A stretch of 61,506 nt of DNA. Origin: Candidatus Chloroploca sp. Khr17. GTDB taxonomy: Bacteria; Chloroflexota; Chloroflexia; Chloroflexales; Chloroflexaceae. Position 1 is the stretch's first letter; each line of letters begins with the position of its first letter. The position numbers were made by a program, and so were the translations under genes. The notes under the pieces are model-generated. The model had not been told where the DNA came from. It made no database searches and saw only the letters and a program-made list of their open reading frames with translations. Shown here in pieces: positions 30,485-39,861 of the stretch. The stretch is from the NCBI RefSeq assembly GCF_004138165.1, contig NZ_RYFF01000009.1:1-61506 (forward strand), written 5' to 3'.

Positions 30485-30540
30485 GAAGATGGCGACCGGA
30501 TGATCCGGGAGGGCTTGGTGCGTGATCAGAACGGGCGTAT

Positions 30541-30828
30541 ATGCATATTATTACCCGCAAGCGGTTGAACGAGTTTGCGGCCAAGCATCCCACGGCGAAG
30601 GCCAGTTTGGCGCATTGGTATCAGACGTTAAAACCCGCGACGGTGCGCTTGTTCGTCGAACTCCGGGCGCTCTTTCCCAGTGCCGATCAGGTCGGGAAAC
30701 TGACGGTGTTCAATATTGCTGGGAACAACGTCCGGCTCATCGCCGCGATCCATTACAACCGGCAGAAAATCTACATTCGGGCGGTGCTAACCCACGATGA
30801 CTATGATGCCGACCGATGGAAGGAGTAA
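30541..30828 (+). CDS. HigB-type mRNA interferase toxin
   Basis: The 95-residue protein matches the HigB_toxin (RelE-fold) family: MHIITRKRLNEFAAKHP, A---L--WY--LK, FPSADQVGKLTVFNIAGNNVRLIAAIHYNRQKIYIRAVLTHDDYD. Such toxins cleave mRNA at the ribosome. The toxin-first order followed 5 bases later by the small partner is the HigBA arrangement. No residue is obviously missing. Activity is unproven because the antitoxin is abbreviated. Confidence 0.85.
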   Translation: MHIITRKRLNEFAAKHPTAKASLAHWYQTLKPATVRLFVELRALFPSADQVGKLTVFNIAGNNVRLIAAIHYNRQKIYIRAVLTHDDYDADRWKE

Positions 30829-30833
30829 GCTAG

Positions 30834-31064
30834 ATGACCACCAGCGAACTGATCACCGTGGAACAGGTGTGGCCCCAGGTCGCCCCGTTCCTGTTTGTCC
30901 CACAGACGGTTCAGGATTATGATCGCCTAGTGGCGATTCTGGATGCGTTGATTGATGTCGTGGGGGAGGATGAAGGCCATCCCCTGGCCTCCTTGATGGA
31001 TATTGTAGGTGTGGTGGTCGAGCACTATGAGGCCGTGCATGTGCCGGAGTTGGATACGGACTAA
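30834..31064 (+). CDS. HigA-like antitoxin lacking the HTH domain
   Basis: The 76-residue acidic protein resembles the N-terminal part of HigA/COG5499 antitoxins (DYDRLVAILDALIDVVGEDEGHPLASLMDIVGVVVEHYEA). It stops at VPELDTD, where family members continue with P-P-EAI-FRMEQ and a helix-turn-helix. AAGGAG precedes the ATG. It may still neutralise HigB but should not bind its own operator, so autoregulation may be lost. Whether this is truncation or a natural short form is open. Confidence 0.65.
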   Translation: MTTSELITVEQVWPQVAPFLFVPQTVQDYDRLVAILDALIDVVGEDEGHPLASLMDIVGVVVEHYEAVHVPELDTD

Positions 31065-31129
31065 GCCCATTCCGCCGAGGGGGTGCATACACCTACTCAG
31101 CGCGGCGGATCGGGTCGCCGATCATGCCG

Positions 31130-31582
31130 CTACAGAGGGTGAAGAACCACCATCGCCTTGTGCTGGCACAATCTTTCTAGGTCAGTGCGGTCGAAACGTA
31201 ACGGTAACCGATCGAAGAGGTGCATGATCAGGCGGATCATCACCGGATGGCGGCGCAGACGCAGTTCGATGAAATTGGCGATCCGCGTCGGGTCGGTAAC
31301 AGGCTCGGCTATGGCATCGAATGCCTCTTCTCGCATTTGCACATGAACGCGAGGATTGGCAAGGATGTTCTTGTACCAGTCCGCTTCGACGCCGCGCGCT
31401 GAGGCAATATAAAAAATCTCGTCTACCTTCTCATATTGCAACGGAGTCACGCGTGGCAATCCAGAGGTGCGACCAGTGGTAGTCAAGAGCAGCACCACGC
31501 GCGTGGGGCCGATGCCGCGCCGATAGTTGGCCGCCATACGGACATTGAGCGCCTTCATGCGGTGGAAGATCGTTTTGGTCAT
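31130..31582 (-). CDS. Nitroreductase/deazaflavin-dependent oxidoreductase family (DUF385-like) protein
   Basis: The 150-residue protein has the Ddn-type pattern: RRGIGPTRVVLLLTTTGRTSGLPRVTPLQYEKVDEIFYIASARGVEADWYKNILANPRVHVQ (short motifs TTGR-SG, GG/ARG--ADWY-N--ANP). Family members bind F420 or FMN and reduce diverse substrates. GAGG precedes the ATG at 31582. It lies convergent with the toxin-antitoxin pair. The substrate is unknown. Confidence 0.85.
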   Translation of the reverse strand: MTKTIFHRMKALNVRMAANYRRGIGPTRVVLLLTTTGRTSGLPRVTPLQYEKVDEIFYIASARGVEADWYKNILANPRVHVQMREEAFDAIAEPVTDPTRIANFIELRLRRHPVMIRLIMHLFDRLPLRFDRTDLERLCQHKAMVVLHPL

Positions 31583-31668
31583 GTTGTTTTTCCTCAACCC
31601 CGGTCTGGCGCGTTCCGAACCCTCGCCCGACCCGTGCTTTGCATCCCAGGCTTCTTTTTCTGCCTTGG

Positions 31669-31857
31669 GCATGTTTCAGAATCGGGCCTTCCAGCTTGAC
31701 CGTTTGGTAGCACCGGCTTCCAGCCGGTCAGGAAACCCCACCGGCTGGAAGCCGGGGCTACCTTCGCTGCACCGGCTTCCAGCCGGTCAGGAAACCCCAC
31801 CGGCTGGAAGCCGGGGCTACCTTCGCTGCGAACGGTCAAGCTCGTTTGAAACATGCC
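31669..31857. mobile_element. Non-autonomous element with GGCATGTTTCA ends and duplicated internal palindrome
   Basis: Inverted ends GGCATGTTTCA (31669-31679) and TGAAACATGCC (31847-31857) are followed inward by AGCTTGACCGTT and its inverse. Inside, a 58-60-base unit with CCGGCTTCCAGCCGGT and ACCGGCTGGAAGCCGG is repeated twice in tandem. There is no coding content. It lies just upstream of the DUF385-like gene. Confidence 0.65.
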
Positions 31858-31902
31858 TTGGTGCAAGTATACAGCAAGCGTTTGTGAACGGCTCACTGGT
31901 GT

Positions 31903-31937
31903 CCTGGGAGCGAGGGCGGGACGCCCTCGCTCCCAGG
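31903..31937. repeat. Perfect 16-bp hairpin
   Basis: CCTGGGAGCGAGGGCG, loop GGA, CGCCCTCGCTCCCAGG. Together with a degraded R2-like end (GCGCCTTTGCGTCAAA, about 32036-32053) it fills the 31858-32113 gap. No gene is seen there. Confidence 0.6.
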
Positions 31938-32113
31938 CACCCCACATGTGAACACGTACATCTCCGCCAGGGTTTGCCAAGCCCACCTTCGCGGACTATA
32001 ATCCATCAAGCCTTTGCGTCTTTGTGTCTTCGCGCCTTTGCGCCTTTGCGTCAAACTACCCGTCTTATGCCTTTGCCTCCACGATATCGGGGGCAGAGCA
32101 AACTTCGTAGCCT

Positions 32114-34915
32114 ATGAATGCAGTTGAAATCGAAGAAGCCGTTTCGCGGCTCGCTGAAGCGCCTTTTGATCCGCAAACGTTTCCGTTTGCGTTTCTCGAA
32201 GCGTTTGGCAATAAGGAGACGACCCTGAAGAAGCTCCAGAGTGGCAATTCGAATCAGTCCGATCTGCCTGGGGGCGTGCTTCAGCGCAATAATATTCATG
32301 TGATGGTGTGCCCCGAAGGCGCGGTGCCTGCGACGCTGGCCGCTTTGCGCAATAGTCCGGCGAATGCTCGCTATAAGGTTAAGTTTATTCTCGCTACCGA
32401 CGGCGCAAGCTTTGAAGCCGAAAATCTCGTTGATGGCGAGACGGTCGCGTGCGCTTACCCCGATTTTCACGAGCATTTCGGGTTTTTCTTGCCGCTGGCG
32501 GGCATTACGACGGTCAAGCAGATTCGTGAAAGCGCCTTTGATATTCAGGCTACTGGTCGCCTCAATAAACTTTACGTCAAACTGCTACAGGAAAATCCAG
32601 AATGGGAACAAGCCGCGCGCCGCGAGGATTTCAATCACTTCATGGCCCGGTTGATCTTCTGCTTTTTTGCCGAAGATACTACGATTTTTCAGGGCGCGCA
32701 GTTGTTTACCAAGACTATTGAGCAGATGAGCGCCAGCGATTCTTCCAATACGGACTGGGTGCTCTCTGAGTTGTTCCGTGCGATGAGTACGTCGCGCATT
32801 GACCGGGCGGCTGGCAACTTTCGCCCCTGGGCCAATGCGTTCCCGTATGTGAATGGTGGTCTCTTTTCGGGGAGCGTGGAGGTGCCTCGCTTTAGCAAGA
32901 TTGCGCGCTCGTATCTGCTGCATGTCGGTACGCTCGATTGGACCAGGATCAACCCCGATATCTTTGGCTCGATGATTCAGGCCGTGGCCGACGATGAGGA
33001 GCGTGGCGCGCTGGGCATGCACTATACGAGCGTGCCGAATATTCTCAAGGTGCTGCATCCGCTCTTCCTCGATGATGTGCGCGAACAGTTGGAGGCGGCT
33101 GGGGATAACAGTCGCAAGCTGTTGAATCTGCGGCAGCGTATCGCGCGCATTCGTGTGTTCGATCCGGCCTGCGGCTCGGGCAATTTCCTCGTGATTGCAT
33201 ACAAGGAGCTGCGTGCGATCGAGGCGGAGATCAACCGTCGTCGTGGCGAACCCGCGCGCCGGTCTGACCTTCCGCTGACCAATTTTCGCGGTATTGAGCT
33301 GCGCCACTTTGCCACCGAAATCGCTCGCCTGGCGCTGATCATTGCCGAATATCAGTGCGATGTTTTGTATCGCGGGCCAACCTTGGCGCTGGCTGAGTTT
33401 TTGCCGCTGAAAGCCGAAAACTGGATCACCTGCGGCAATGCGCTGCGCCTAGACTGGCTGAGCCTCTGCCCACCCACCGGCACCGGCGTGAAGCTCTATG
33501 CGAACGATCTCTTCAGCACACCGCTCGACCAGGTCGAGATTGATTTTGAAAATGAGGGCGGCGAGACGTATATCTGTGGGAATCCGCCGTATGTTGGCTC
33601 AACATGGCAATCGAAAGAGCAAAAGGAAGATTTAAAACGTATTTTTGATGGGCGCACAAAAACGTGGAAATCACTCGATTATGTGGCAGGCTGGTTTATG
33701 AAAGCAGTAGATTATGGTACACAGACCCAATCTGCTGCGGCGTTTGTGTCTACCAACTCGATCTGTCAAGGGCAACAGGTGCCAATCCTCTGGCCGCTGA
33801 TTTTTGCGATGGGACATAAAATCGCGTTCGCGCATACCAGTTTTAAATGGGCGAATCTTGCGAGTCACAATGCTGGGGTGACGGTGGTGATCGTGGGCAT
33901 TTCCAATCACGCCGAGAAGATGCGGCGGTTGATTTCCATTGCGGACAACGGTGAGGCGATTGCCAAGGAAGCCCCGAACATAAACGCTTATTTGGTAGCT
34001 GGACCCAACATTATTGTTGAAAAAGCGTCGAAGCCGTTGAGTGCTCTCTTTGAAATGAGCTTTGGCAACAAACCCGTTGATGGTGGAAACTTGCTTCTCT
34101 CCACTGATGAGGTGAAGATGCTTGGCCTTACCAAAGAACAACGCGAAAGTTTGATTCGGCGGATTTATGGATCAGCCGAATTTATTCGAGGTCTACCCCG
34201 GTATTGCCTGTGGATTGATGAAGCACATCTTGATCCGGCATTAGCCATCGAGCCGATCCGTCAGCGCATTGAAGGCGTGCGCACAATGCGACTGGCGAGT
34301 CGTGACAAGAGTGCGAACACAATGGCTGCCCGTGCCCACCAAATGCGTGAGATGAATATTGGGAAATGCTGGACAATAATTGTTCCTCGCACATCTTCCG
34401 AAAACCGTCCATTCTTGCCAAATGGACTTATTGATAGTCACAGTACAGTAACAAGCGAAGCCTTCGCCCTTTACGACGCGCCGCTCTGGAACATGGCCCT
34501 GATCGCCTCACGCCTGCACCTAGTCTGGATTGCAACCGTCTGTGGCAAGCTAGAGACCCGATACCGCTACTCCAACACCCTGGGTTGGAACACCTTCCCG
34601 GTGCCGACGCTGACGGAGCAAAACAAAGCCGACCTGACCCGTTGCGCCGAAGAGATTCTGCTGGCCCGCGAGCACTATTTCCCGGCGACGATCGCCGACA
34701 TGTACGATCCTGAGCGCATGGATAGCGAATTTCCACTGGTACGCGAGGCCCACGAGCGCAACGACGAAGTGCTGGAACGGATCTACATTGGTCGCCGCTT
34801 CAAAAACGACACCGAGCGGCTCGAAAAACTCTTTGACCTGTACACCAAAATGACCGCACGGCAGACCGGGGGGCTCAGGCAGGCAAAACACTCGACGAGG
34901 GGTGAAGGGGGATGA
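32114..34915 (+). CDS. MmeI-family class I SAM-dependent DNA adenine methyltransferase
   Basis: The 933-residue protein follows the MmeI layout. The N-terminal region (1-200) contains FILATDG and FFLPLAGI, followed by a helical spacer (about 160-330). The methyltransferase core has motif I FDPACGSGNFL at about 349 and motif IV NPPY at 490-493 (N6-adenine type). A target-recognition part lies at about 600-830, and the C-terminal segment has DMYDPERMDSEFPLVREAHERND and ERLEKLFDLYTKM. I cannot confirm an active N-terminal nuclease. Its stop overlaps the darT start (ATGA), opening a five-gene operon. Confidence 0.9.
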   Translation: MNAVEIEEAVSRLAEAPFDPQTFPFAFLEAFGNKETTLKKLQSGNSNQSDLPGGVLQRNNIHVMVCPEGAVPATLAALRNSPANARYKVKFILATDGASFEAENLVDGETVACAYPDFHEHFGFFLPLAGITTVKQIRESAFDIQATGRLNKLYVKLLQENPEWEQAARREDFNHFMARLIFCFFAEDTTIFQGAQLFTKTIEQMSASDSSNTDWVLSELFRAMSTSRIDRAAGNFRPWANAFPYVNGGLFSGSVEVPRFSKIARSYLLHVGTLDWTRINPDIFGSMIQAVADDEERGALGMHYTSVPNILKVLHPLFLDDVREQLEAAGDNSRKLLNLRQRIARIRVFDPACGSGNFLVIAYKELRAIEAEINRRRGEPARRSDLPLTNFRGIELRHFATEIARLALIIAEYQCDVLYRGPTLALAEFLPLKAENWITCGNALRLDWLSLCPPTGTGVKLYANDLFSTPLDQVEIDFENEGGETYICGNPPYVGSTWQSKEQKEDLKRIFDGRTKTWKSLDYVAGWFMKAVDYGTQTQSAAAFVSTNSICQGQQVPILWPLIFAMGHKIAFAHTSFKWANLASHNAGVTVVIVGISNHAEKMRRLISIADNGEAIAKEAPNINAYLVAGPNIIVEKASKPLSALFEMSFGNKPVDGGNLLLSTDEVKMLGLTKEQRESLIRRIYGSAEFIRGLPRYCLWIDEAHLDPALAIEPIRQRIEGVRTMRLASRDKSANTMAARAHQMREMNIGKCWTIIVPRTSSENRPFLPNGLIDSHSTVTSEAFALYDAPLWNMALIASRLHLVWIATVCGKLETRYRYSNTLGWNTFPVPTLTEQNKADLTRCAEEILLAREHYFPATIADMYDPERMDSEFPLVREAHERNDEVLERIYIGRRFKNDTERLEKLFDLYTKMTARQTGGLRQAKHSTRGEGG

Positions 34916-35562
34916 CACCGATACCTAATGAGCCCAAGATCTATCACATAACCCATATTGACAACCTCGCCAGCATTGCCACCAGCGCAGAATTGGTCTC
35001 TGATGCCAAGCGGCTTGCCAGCAATCTCTCGTGTGCATTGGTCGGTATGTCCTCGATCAAGCAGCGCCGCCTGCGGGAGATCGGGGTCACCTGACACCCT
35101 GGCACGACCGTCGGCCAATACGTACCGTTTTACTTCTGCCCACGCTCGATCATGCTCTACATTCTGCGCATGGGCAATCATCCAGATGTTAGTTACCGAG
35201 GCGGGCAGCAGCCGATCATCCATCTGCAAGCGGACTTTCATCGAGTCACCGCTTGGGCAGATGCACATGCAGTCCCTTGGGCCTTCAGCACAAGCAATGC
35301 TAGCTCCTACCTTACCAGTTTCTACAGCGATCCCGTCCGGCTTAGCGACATTGACTGGCAAGCTGTTGCCGCTACCGATTTCCGGGATGCCCAGATCAAA
35401 GACGGTAAGCAAGCCGAGTTTCTCATGTTCGACGCATTTCCGTGGGTACTCATCGAGAAAATTGGTATAATTCATCAGAGCATGGCTGTGCAAGTACAGG
35501 CTGCCTTGGCGAATAGTGTGCATCGCCCCGCGATAGCGGTCGAGCCTACCTGGTACTTTTAA
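34912..35562 (+). pseudogene. darT: DarT-like DNA ADP-ribosyltransferase toxin, interrupted by an in-frame TGA
   Basis: The frame encodes a DUF4433/DarT protein of about 216 residues: KIYHITHIDNLASI, then HPGTTVGQYVPFYFCPRS, SYRGGQQPIIHL, and the ending RPAIAVEPTWYF. Codon 61 (35092-35094) is TGA exactly where the family has Cys (T-Cys-HPGT), and the frame stays open on both sides. DarT ADP-ribosylates thymidine in single-stranded DNA using NAD+. The product is probably inactive unless the stop is read through. It overlaps the methyltransferase gene by 4 bases and precedes darG by 13. Confidence 0.85.
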
Positions 35563-35575
35563 TTGGAGGCGCTGC

Positions 35576-36317
35576 ATGATTACACTGACCCAGGGCGATC
35601 TCCTCAAAGCTGATACTGAAGCGCTCGTCAACACTGTGAACTGTGTTGGCGTCATGGGGCGCGGTGTTGCGCTACAATTCCGCAAAGCCTTTCCCGCTAA
35701 CTTTACAGCATATGCGGTTGCCTGCAAGAATCATCAGGTTCAATTGGGCAAAATGTTTGTGTATCAACTCAATCACCTGTGTAATCCACGCTTTATTATT
35801 AATTTTCCGACCAAGAATCACTGGAAAAGTCGTAGTCGGATTGAAGATATTCAAGCAGGACTGGTAGACCTGATCCGGTTTATTCGGCAAGAGCAGATAC
35901 GCTCGATCGCAGTCCCTCCGTTGGGTTGTGGACTCGGCGGCTTGCATTGGGAGGATGTGCGGCCACTGATTATCGAGGCGTTTCAGCCGCTGCCAGAAGT
36001 TGATGTGCTGCTCTTTGAGCCTGCTGGAACACCTAGAGCTGCACCCCAATGCTGCTGAGCAAGCCGAAACATTTCTCGCAGCGCACAATGCAACCCAACA
36101 GCGGTTCGACCGGGTTGCCGAGATCATCCAAGGCTTTGAAACGACATTTGGGATGGAGTTGCTCTCGACAGTCCATTGGGTAGCGACACGCGAACAAGCA
36201 ACGAGCGCAGCAGAAGCCGTTACGAAGGTGCATACCTGGAATAACCGCAAACACATGTTCGATCCACGGCATATCCACCTAGCCTGGCAGCGGCTGCATG
36301 AGGCGGGATGGCTCTGA
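35576..36317 (+). pseudogene. darG: DarG-like macrodomain antitoxin, internally deleted and frameshifted
   Basis: The first frame (35576-36058) encodes a full macrodomain: TQGDLLKADTEALVNTVNCVGVMGRGVALQF and VPPLGCGLGGLHW. The family's C-terminal domain is picked up from about 36020 in another frame: AAEQAETFLAAHNATQQRFDRVAEIIQGFET, then HWVATRE and HTWNNRKHMFDPRHIHLAWQRLHEAGWL (given in parts). The middle of about 85-100 residues expected in DarG is missing at the junction. The macrodomain may still remove ADP-ribose from DNA. Loss of the toxin would allow this decay. Confidence 0.8.
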
Positions 36318-36369
36318 CAAACAACGAGGTGCGCGCTGCGCCTCGCATAGCAGCACAAGGTTTGACCCG

Positions 36370-38430
36370 ATGAGCAAACCAATCGCGATCCCCTCGGTTG
36401 CGGTCACGTACGCCCAGGCTGGCTCGTCTGTCCGCCCAAATGCGCTCGGGATGCGCCCGATGCAGGAACGCGCGTACCAAAAACGCGGCGAACAGTATCT
36501 GCTGATCAAATCGCCCCCGGCCTCGGGCAAGAGCCGGGCGCTGATGTTTATCGCGCTCGACAAGCTGGAAAACCAAGGGCTCAAGCAGGCGATCATTGTT
36601 GTGCCCGAAAAAGCTATTGGGGCCAGTTTCCACGACGAGCCATTGAGTCAGTTTGGGTTTTGGGCCGATTGGCGCGTCGAACCGCGCTGGAACCTGTGCG
36701 ATGCGCCCGGCGGCGACAACGGCGGCAAAGTGCAGGCAGTCAACGCCTTCCTCACGAGCGCAGACAACGTCTTGGTCTGTACCCACGCCACCTTCCGCTT
36801 TGCCCTCGACAAGTTCGGTGTCGCTGCCTTCGACGAACGGCTGATCGCCGTAGATGAATTTCACCACGTTTCCGCTAACCCCGATAATAAGCTCGGCGAT
36901 CAGGTACGTCAGCTCATGGCGCGCAACAAAGCCCATATCGTCGCCATGACCGGCTCATACTTTCGCGGCGATGCCGAGGCTGTGCTGCATCCCGAAGACG
37001 AAGCTCAATTCGAGACCGTGACCTACACCTATTATGAGCAACTCAACGGCTACCAATACCTCAAGCAACTCGACCTTGGCTACTTCTTTTACGCGGGCAG
37101 CTATACGGACGAAATCTTGCAGGTGCTGAACCCCGGTGAGAAGACCATCGTACACATTCCCAACGTCAACTCGCGTGAAAGCACCAAGGATAAAATTCGC
37201 GAGGTCGAGCACATCATCAACGAACTAGGGGCGTGGCAGGGCGTCGATCCAACGACCGGATTTCAGATCGTCAAAACTGCCGCCGGTACGCTCCTGAAGA
37301 TCGCCGACCTCGTGGATGATGATCCAACCAAGCGCGACAAAGTCGCCGCTGCGCTCAAAGATCCCGCCCAGAAAAACAATCGCGATCACGTCGATCTTAT
37401 TATTGCGCTCGGCATGGCAAAGGAAGGCTTTGATTGGATCTGGTGCGAACACGCCCTGACGGTCGGCTACCGTTCGAGCCTGACCGAAATTATCCAAATC
37501 ATCGGGCGCGCCACCCGCGACGCGCCCGGCAAAGCGCGCGCGCGGTTCACCAACCTGATTGCCGAGCCGGATGCGACCGAAACGGACGTTACCGAAGCGG
37601 TGAACGATACGCTCAAAGCAATTGCGGCCAGCCTGCTGATGGAACAGGTGCTCGCGCCGCGCTTCGAGTTCAAACCCAAACATCCGAGCAATGAGCCGAC
37701 GCCTGGCTTCGACTACGGGCAAGGCGGCTATAACCCTGATCAAGCGAATGTGGGCATCAATGCCGAACAAGGTCTCATTCAAATTGAGATCAAGGGGCTG
37801 GCTGAACCAAAAAGCCCAGAGGCCACCCGCATCTGCCGCGAGGATCTGACCGAACTGATCACCGCTTTTGTGCAGGACAAGCCAACGATTGAACGTGGCC
37901 TGTTTGATGAGGAAGTGGTGCCGGAAGAACTAACCCAGGTGCGCATGGGCAAAATCATCAAAGAACGGTACGCGCATCTTGAAGAGTACGATCAAGAAGC
38001 CATCCGCCAGCACGCGGTTGCCGCGCTCAACGTCGTGCAACAAGCCAAAAACACCTTGAACAACGACCCCGGCGAACCCGGCGAGGCAGCGCGCAATACC
38101 GCACTGATCGACGGCGTGCGCAAGTTCGCCTTATCCGTCACTGAACTCGATATCGATTTAATCGATCATATCAATCCATTTGGCGAAGCCTATGCGATCC
38201 TGGCCAAATCCATGAGCGAAGAACGGCTCAAGCAAGTCGCCGAAGTCATCGCCGCCAGACGCATCAACCTTACGTTGGACGAAGCACGGGCATTGGCACA
38301 GCGAGCCCTTCGTTTCAAACAGGAGCGCGGTCGGTTGCCCTCGCTGACAGCGGCCGATCCCTGGGAAAAACGCATGGCCGAAGGGGTCGCCTTGCTCCAA
38401 CGCAAAGCAAAAGAGGGCAGCAATGCCTGA
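36370..38430 (+). CDS. SF2 DEAD/DEAH-type helicase of a defence operon
   Basis: The 686-residue protein has Walker A PPASGKS (49-55), the Walker B variant DEFH (162-165), motif III MTGS (about 195) and motif VI QIIGRATR (376-383). The long C-terminal region (450-686) has no family I recognise. It resembles restriction-type SF2 translocases. The ATG at 36370 follows AAGG. Its last 8 bases overlap the GIY-YIG nuclease gene, so the two are probably made as partners, with DNA translocation feeding cleavage. Confidence 0.85.
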   Translation: MSKPIAIPSVAVTYAQAGSSVRPNALGMRPMQERAYQKRGEQYLLIKSPPASGKSRALMFIALDKLENQGLKQAIIVVPEKAIGASFHDEPLSQFGFWADWRVEPRWNLCDAPGGDNGGKVQAVNAFLTSADNVLVCTHATFRFALDKFGVAAFDERLIAVDEFHHVSANPDNKLGDQVRQLMARNKAHIVAMTGSYFRGDAEAVLHPEDEAQFETVTYTYYEQLNGYQYLKQLDLGYFFYAGSYTDEILQVLNPGEKTIVHIPNVNSRESTKDKIREVEHIINELGAWQGVDPTTGFQIVKTAAGTLLKIADLVDDDPTKRDKVAAALKDPAQKNNRDHVDLIIALGMAKEGFDWIWCEHALTVGYRSSLTEIIQIIGRATRDAPGKARARFTNLIAEPDATETDVTEAVNDTLKAIAASLLMEQVLAPRFEFKPKHPSNEPTPGFDYGQGGYNPDQANVGINAEQGLIQIEIKGLAEPKSPEATRICREDLTELITAFVQDKPTIERGLFDEEVVPEELTQVRMGKIIKERYAHLEEYDQEAIRQHAVAALNVVQQAKNTLNNDPGEPGEAARNTALIDGVRKFALSVTELDIDLIDHINPFGEAYAILAKSMSEERLKQVAEVIAARRINLTLDEARALAQRALRFKQERGRLPSLTAADPWEKRMAEGVALLQRKAKEGSNA

Positions 38431-39613
38431 ACAGATCACAGATGAAGATCTGGCGTTGTTAGGCGAACTGGGCATAGACACTGCGCCCGAACAAGGCAAC
38501 GTACACTCTGCCCGCGAAGAGCGCATCATCGCGGGCTTCGAAGAGATCGAGCGCTTTGTGGCAACCCATGGCAGGCTGCCGCAGCACGGCGAAGACCGCG
38601 ATATCTTCGAGCGGCTCTACGCGGTGCGGCTCGACCGGTTGCGCGAATTAGCGGAATGCCGCGCACTTTTGCAAGCACGCGACTCACGCGGGCTGTTAGC
38701 TGCCGGCGAGGGGGCCAACCTGACGCCAACAGCAGCACTGAGCGATGAAGAACTTCTGGCTTCCCTGGCCATTGAGACAGCCACAGCGAGCGACATCACG
38801 CGCCTCGTACACGTGCGCACGCGGGAAGAGATCAAAAGTGCCGAGGAAATTGCCCAACGCACGGCCTGCGCAGACTTTGCGCAATTCAAGCCGATCTTCG
38901 ACCAGGTGCAACAACAATTAGCGACCGGCGAACGACAAACGGTGAAATATCAGGACAACGCGACCGTTCAGCAAGGCCAACTCTTTATCCTCGACGGGCA
39001 GAAGCTGATCGTCGCCGCGATGGGCGAATTATTTGTTGGTGATCATGGCCGCCCAGACCGCAGGCTACGGGTGATCTACGACAACGCCACCGAAAGCGAT
39101 CTCTTGCTGCGCTCCCTGCAACGAGCCTTGAACAAAGACAAGGCCAGCCGACGCATTACCGAACCAGATTTCGGCCCGCTCTTCGCAAGCATTGCCTCGA
39201 CCGACGACGCCCCGACCGGCTCAATCTATGTGCTCAGAAGCAAATCGGAGCATCCCTTCATTGCGCAAAACCGGGCAGTCATTCACAAAATCGGCGTGAC
39301 CGGAGGCGACGTGAAAAGCCGGCTCGCCAATGCCAGGCACGACCCAACCTACCTGCTCGCGGACGTCGAAATCGTCGCAACCTTCACCCTGATAAACCTC
39401 AAACCCACGCACCTTGAAGCGCTGCTGCACCAGTTTTTCGGCAATGCCCGCCTAGATCTCGAATTGCACGATCGCTTCGGTTTGCCCGTGAAACCACGCG
39501 AATGGTTTCTTGTGCCCTTGGACGTGATCGAAGCAACTCTGGAAAAAATCAAAGCAGGCACCATCGATCAATTCCGCTATGATCCGACGACAGCGAGCCT
39601 CACTCGACGCTAA
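38423..39613 (+). CDS. GIY-YIG nuclease (T5orf172/Mug113-like) of a defence operon
   Basis: The 396-residue protein has an uncharacterised N-terminal half (1-260). Its C-terminal GIY-YIG domain (about 266-370) has SIYVLRS (GIY), HKIGVTGGDVKSRL with the YIG-equivalent IGV and the conserved Arg, and HLEALLHQFF with the metal-binding Glu; GLPVKPREWF follows. His replaces the usual Tyr before KIG, which occurs in this subfamily. It is likely a DNA endonuclease acting with the overlapping helicase. It is the last gene of the operon. Confidence 0.85.
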   Translation: MPEQITDEDLALLGELGIDTAPEQGNVHSAREERIIAGFEEIERFVATHGRLPQHGEDRDIFERLYAVRLDRLRELAECRALLQARDSRGLLAAGEGANLTPTAALSDEELLASLAIETATASDITRLVHVRTREEIKSAEEIAQRTACADFAQFKPIFDQVQQQLATGERQTVKYQDNATVQQGQLFILDGQKLIVAAMGELFVGDHGRPDRRLRVIYDNATESDLLLRSLQRALNKDKASRRITEPDFGPLFASIASTDDAPTGSIYVLRSKSEHPFIAQNRAVIHKIGVTGGDVKSRLANARHDPTYLLADVEIVATFTLINLKPTHLEALLHQFFGNARLDLELHDRFGLPVKPREWFLVPLDVIEATLEKIKAGTIDQFRYDPTTASLTRR

Positions 39614-39646
39614 GACAAGGTTTCAAAAAGAGCTTTTGAGCATGAC

Positions 39647-39700
39647 AGTGGGAGTGCCGACTTCAGTCGGCCTCAGCCGACTGAAGTCGGCACTCCCACT
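39647..39700. repeat. Perfect 24-bp stem hairpin after the defence operon
   Basis: AGTGGGAGTGCCGACTTCAG continues into GTCGG, then a 6-base loop, then the exact inverse. It may act as a terminator, but it shares the GTGCCG-CTTCAG/CTTTAG style with element ends at 41553-41581, so a mobile palindrome is as likely. The rest of 39701-39861 holds no gene. Confidence 0.6.
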
Positions 39701-39861
39701 ACGTAGGGCGCAAACTGTCATTTGAAATACTCATACCTGCGGCAAGATATAACAGAACATCATACACGGTTAGACGCAAACCACGGATGACTCGTCTGCT
39801 TGAACCTCTCCGAAGGGGTAGGAAATGACTACCCGTTGCACGGTTTATACGATATTTATTT

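Noticed and set aside
34783-35727. Minus-strand open frame over darT
   Set aside because: The plus strand has a continuous DarT pattern. The minus frame has no recognisable domain.
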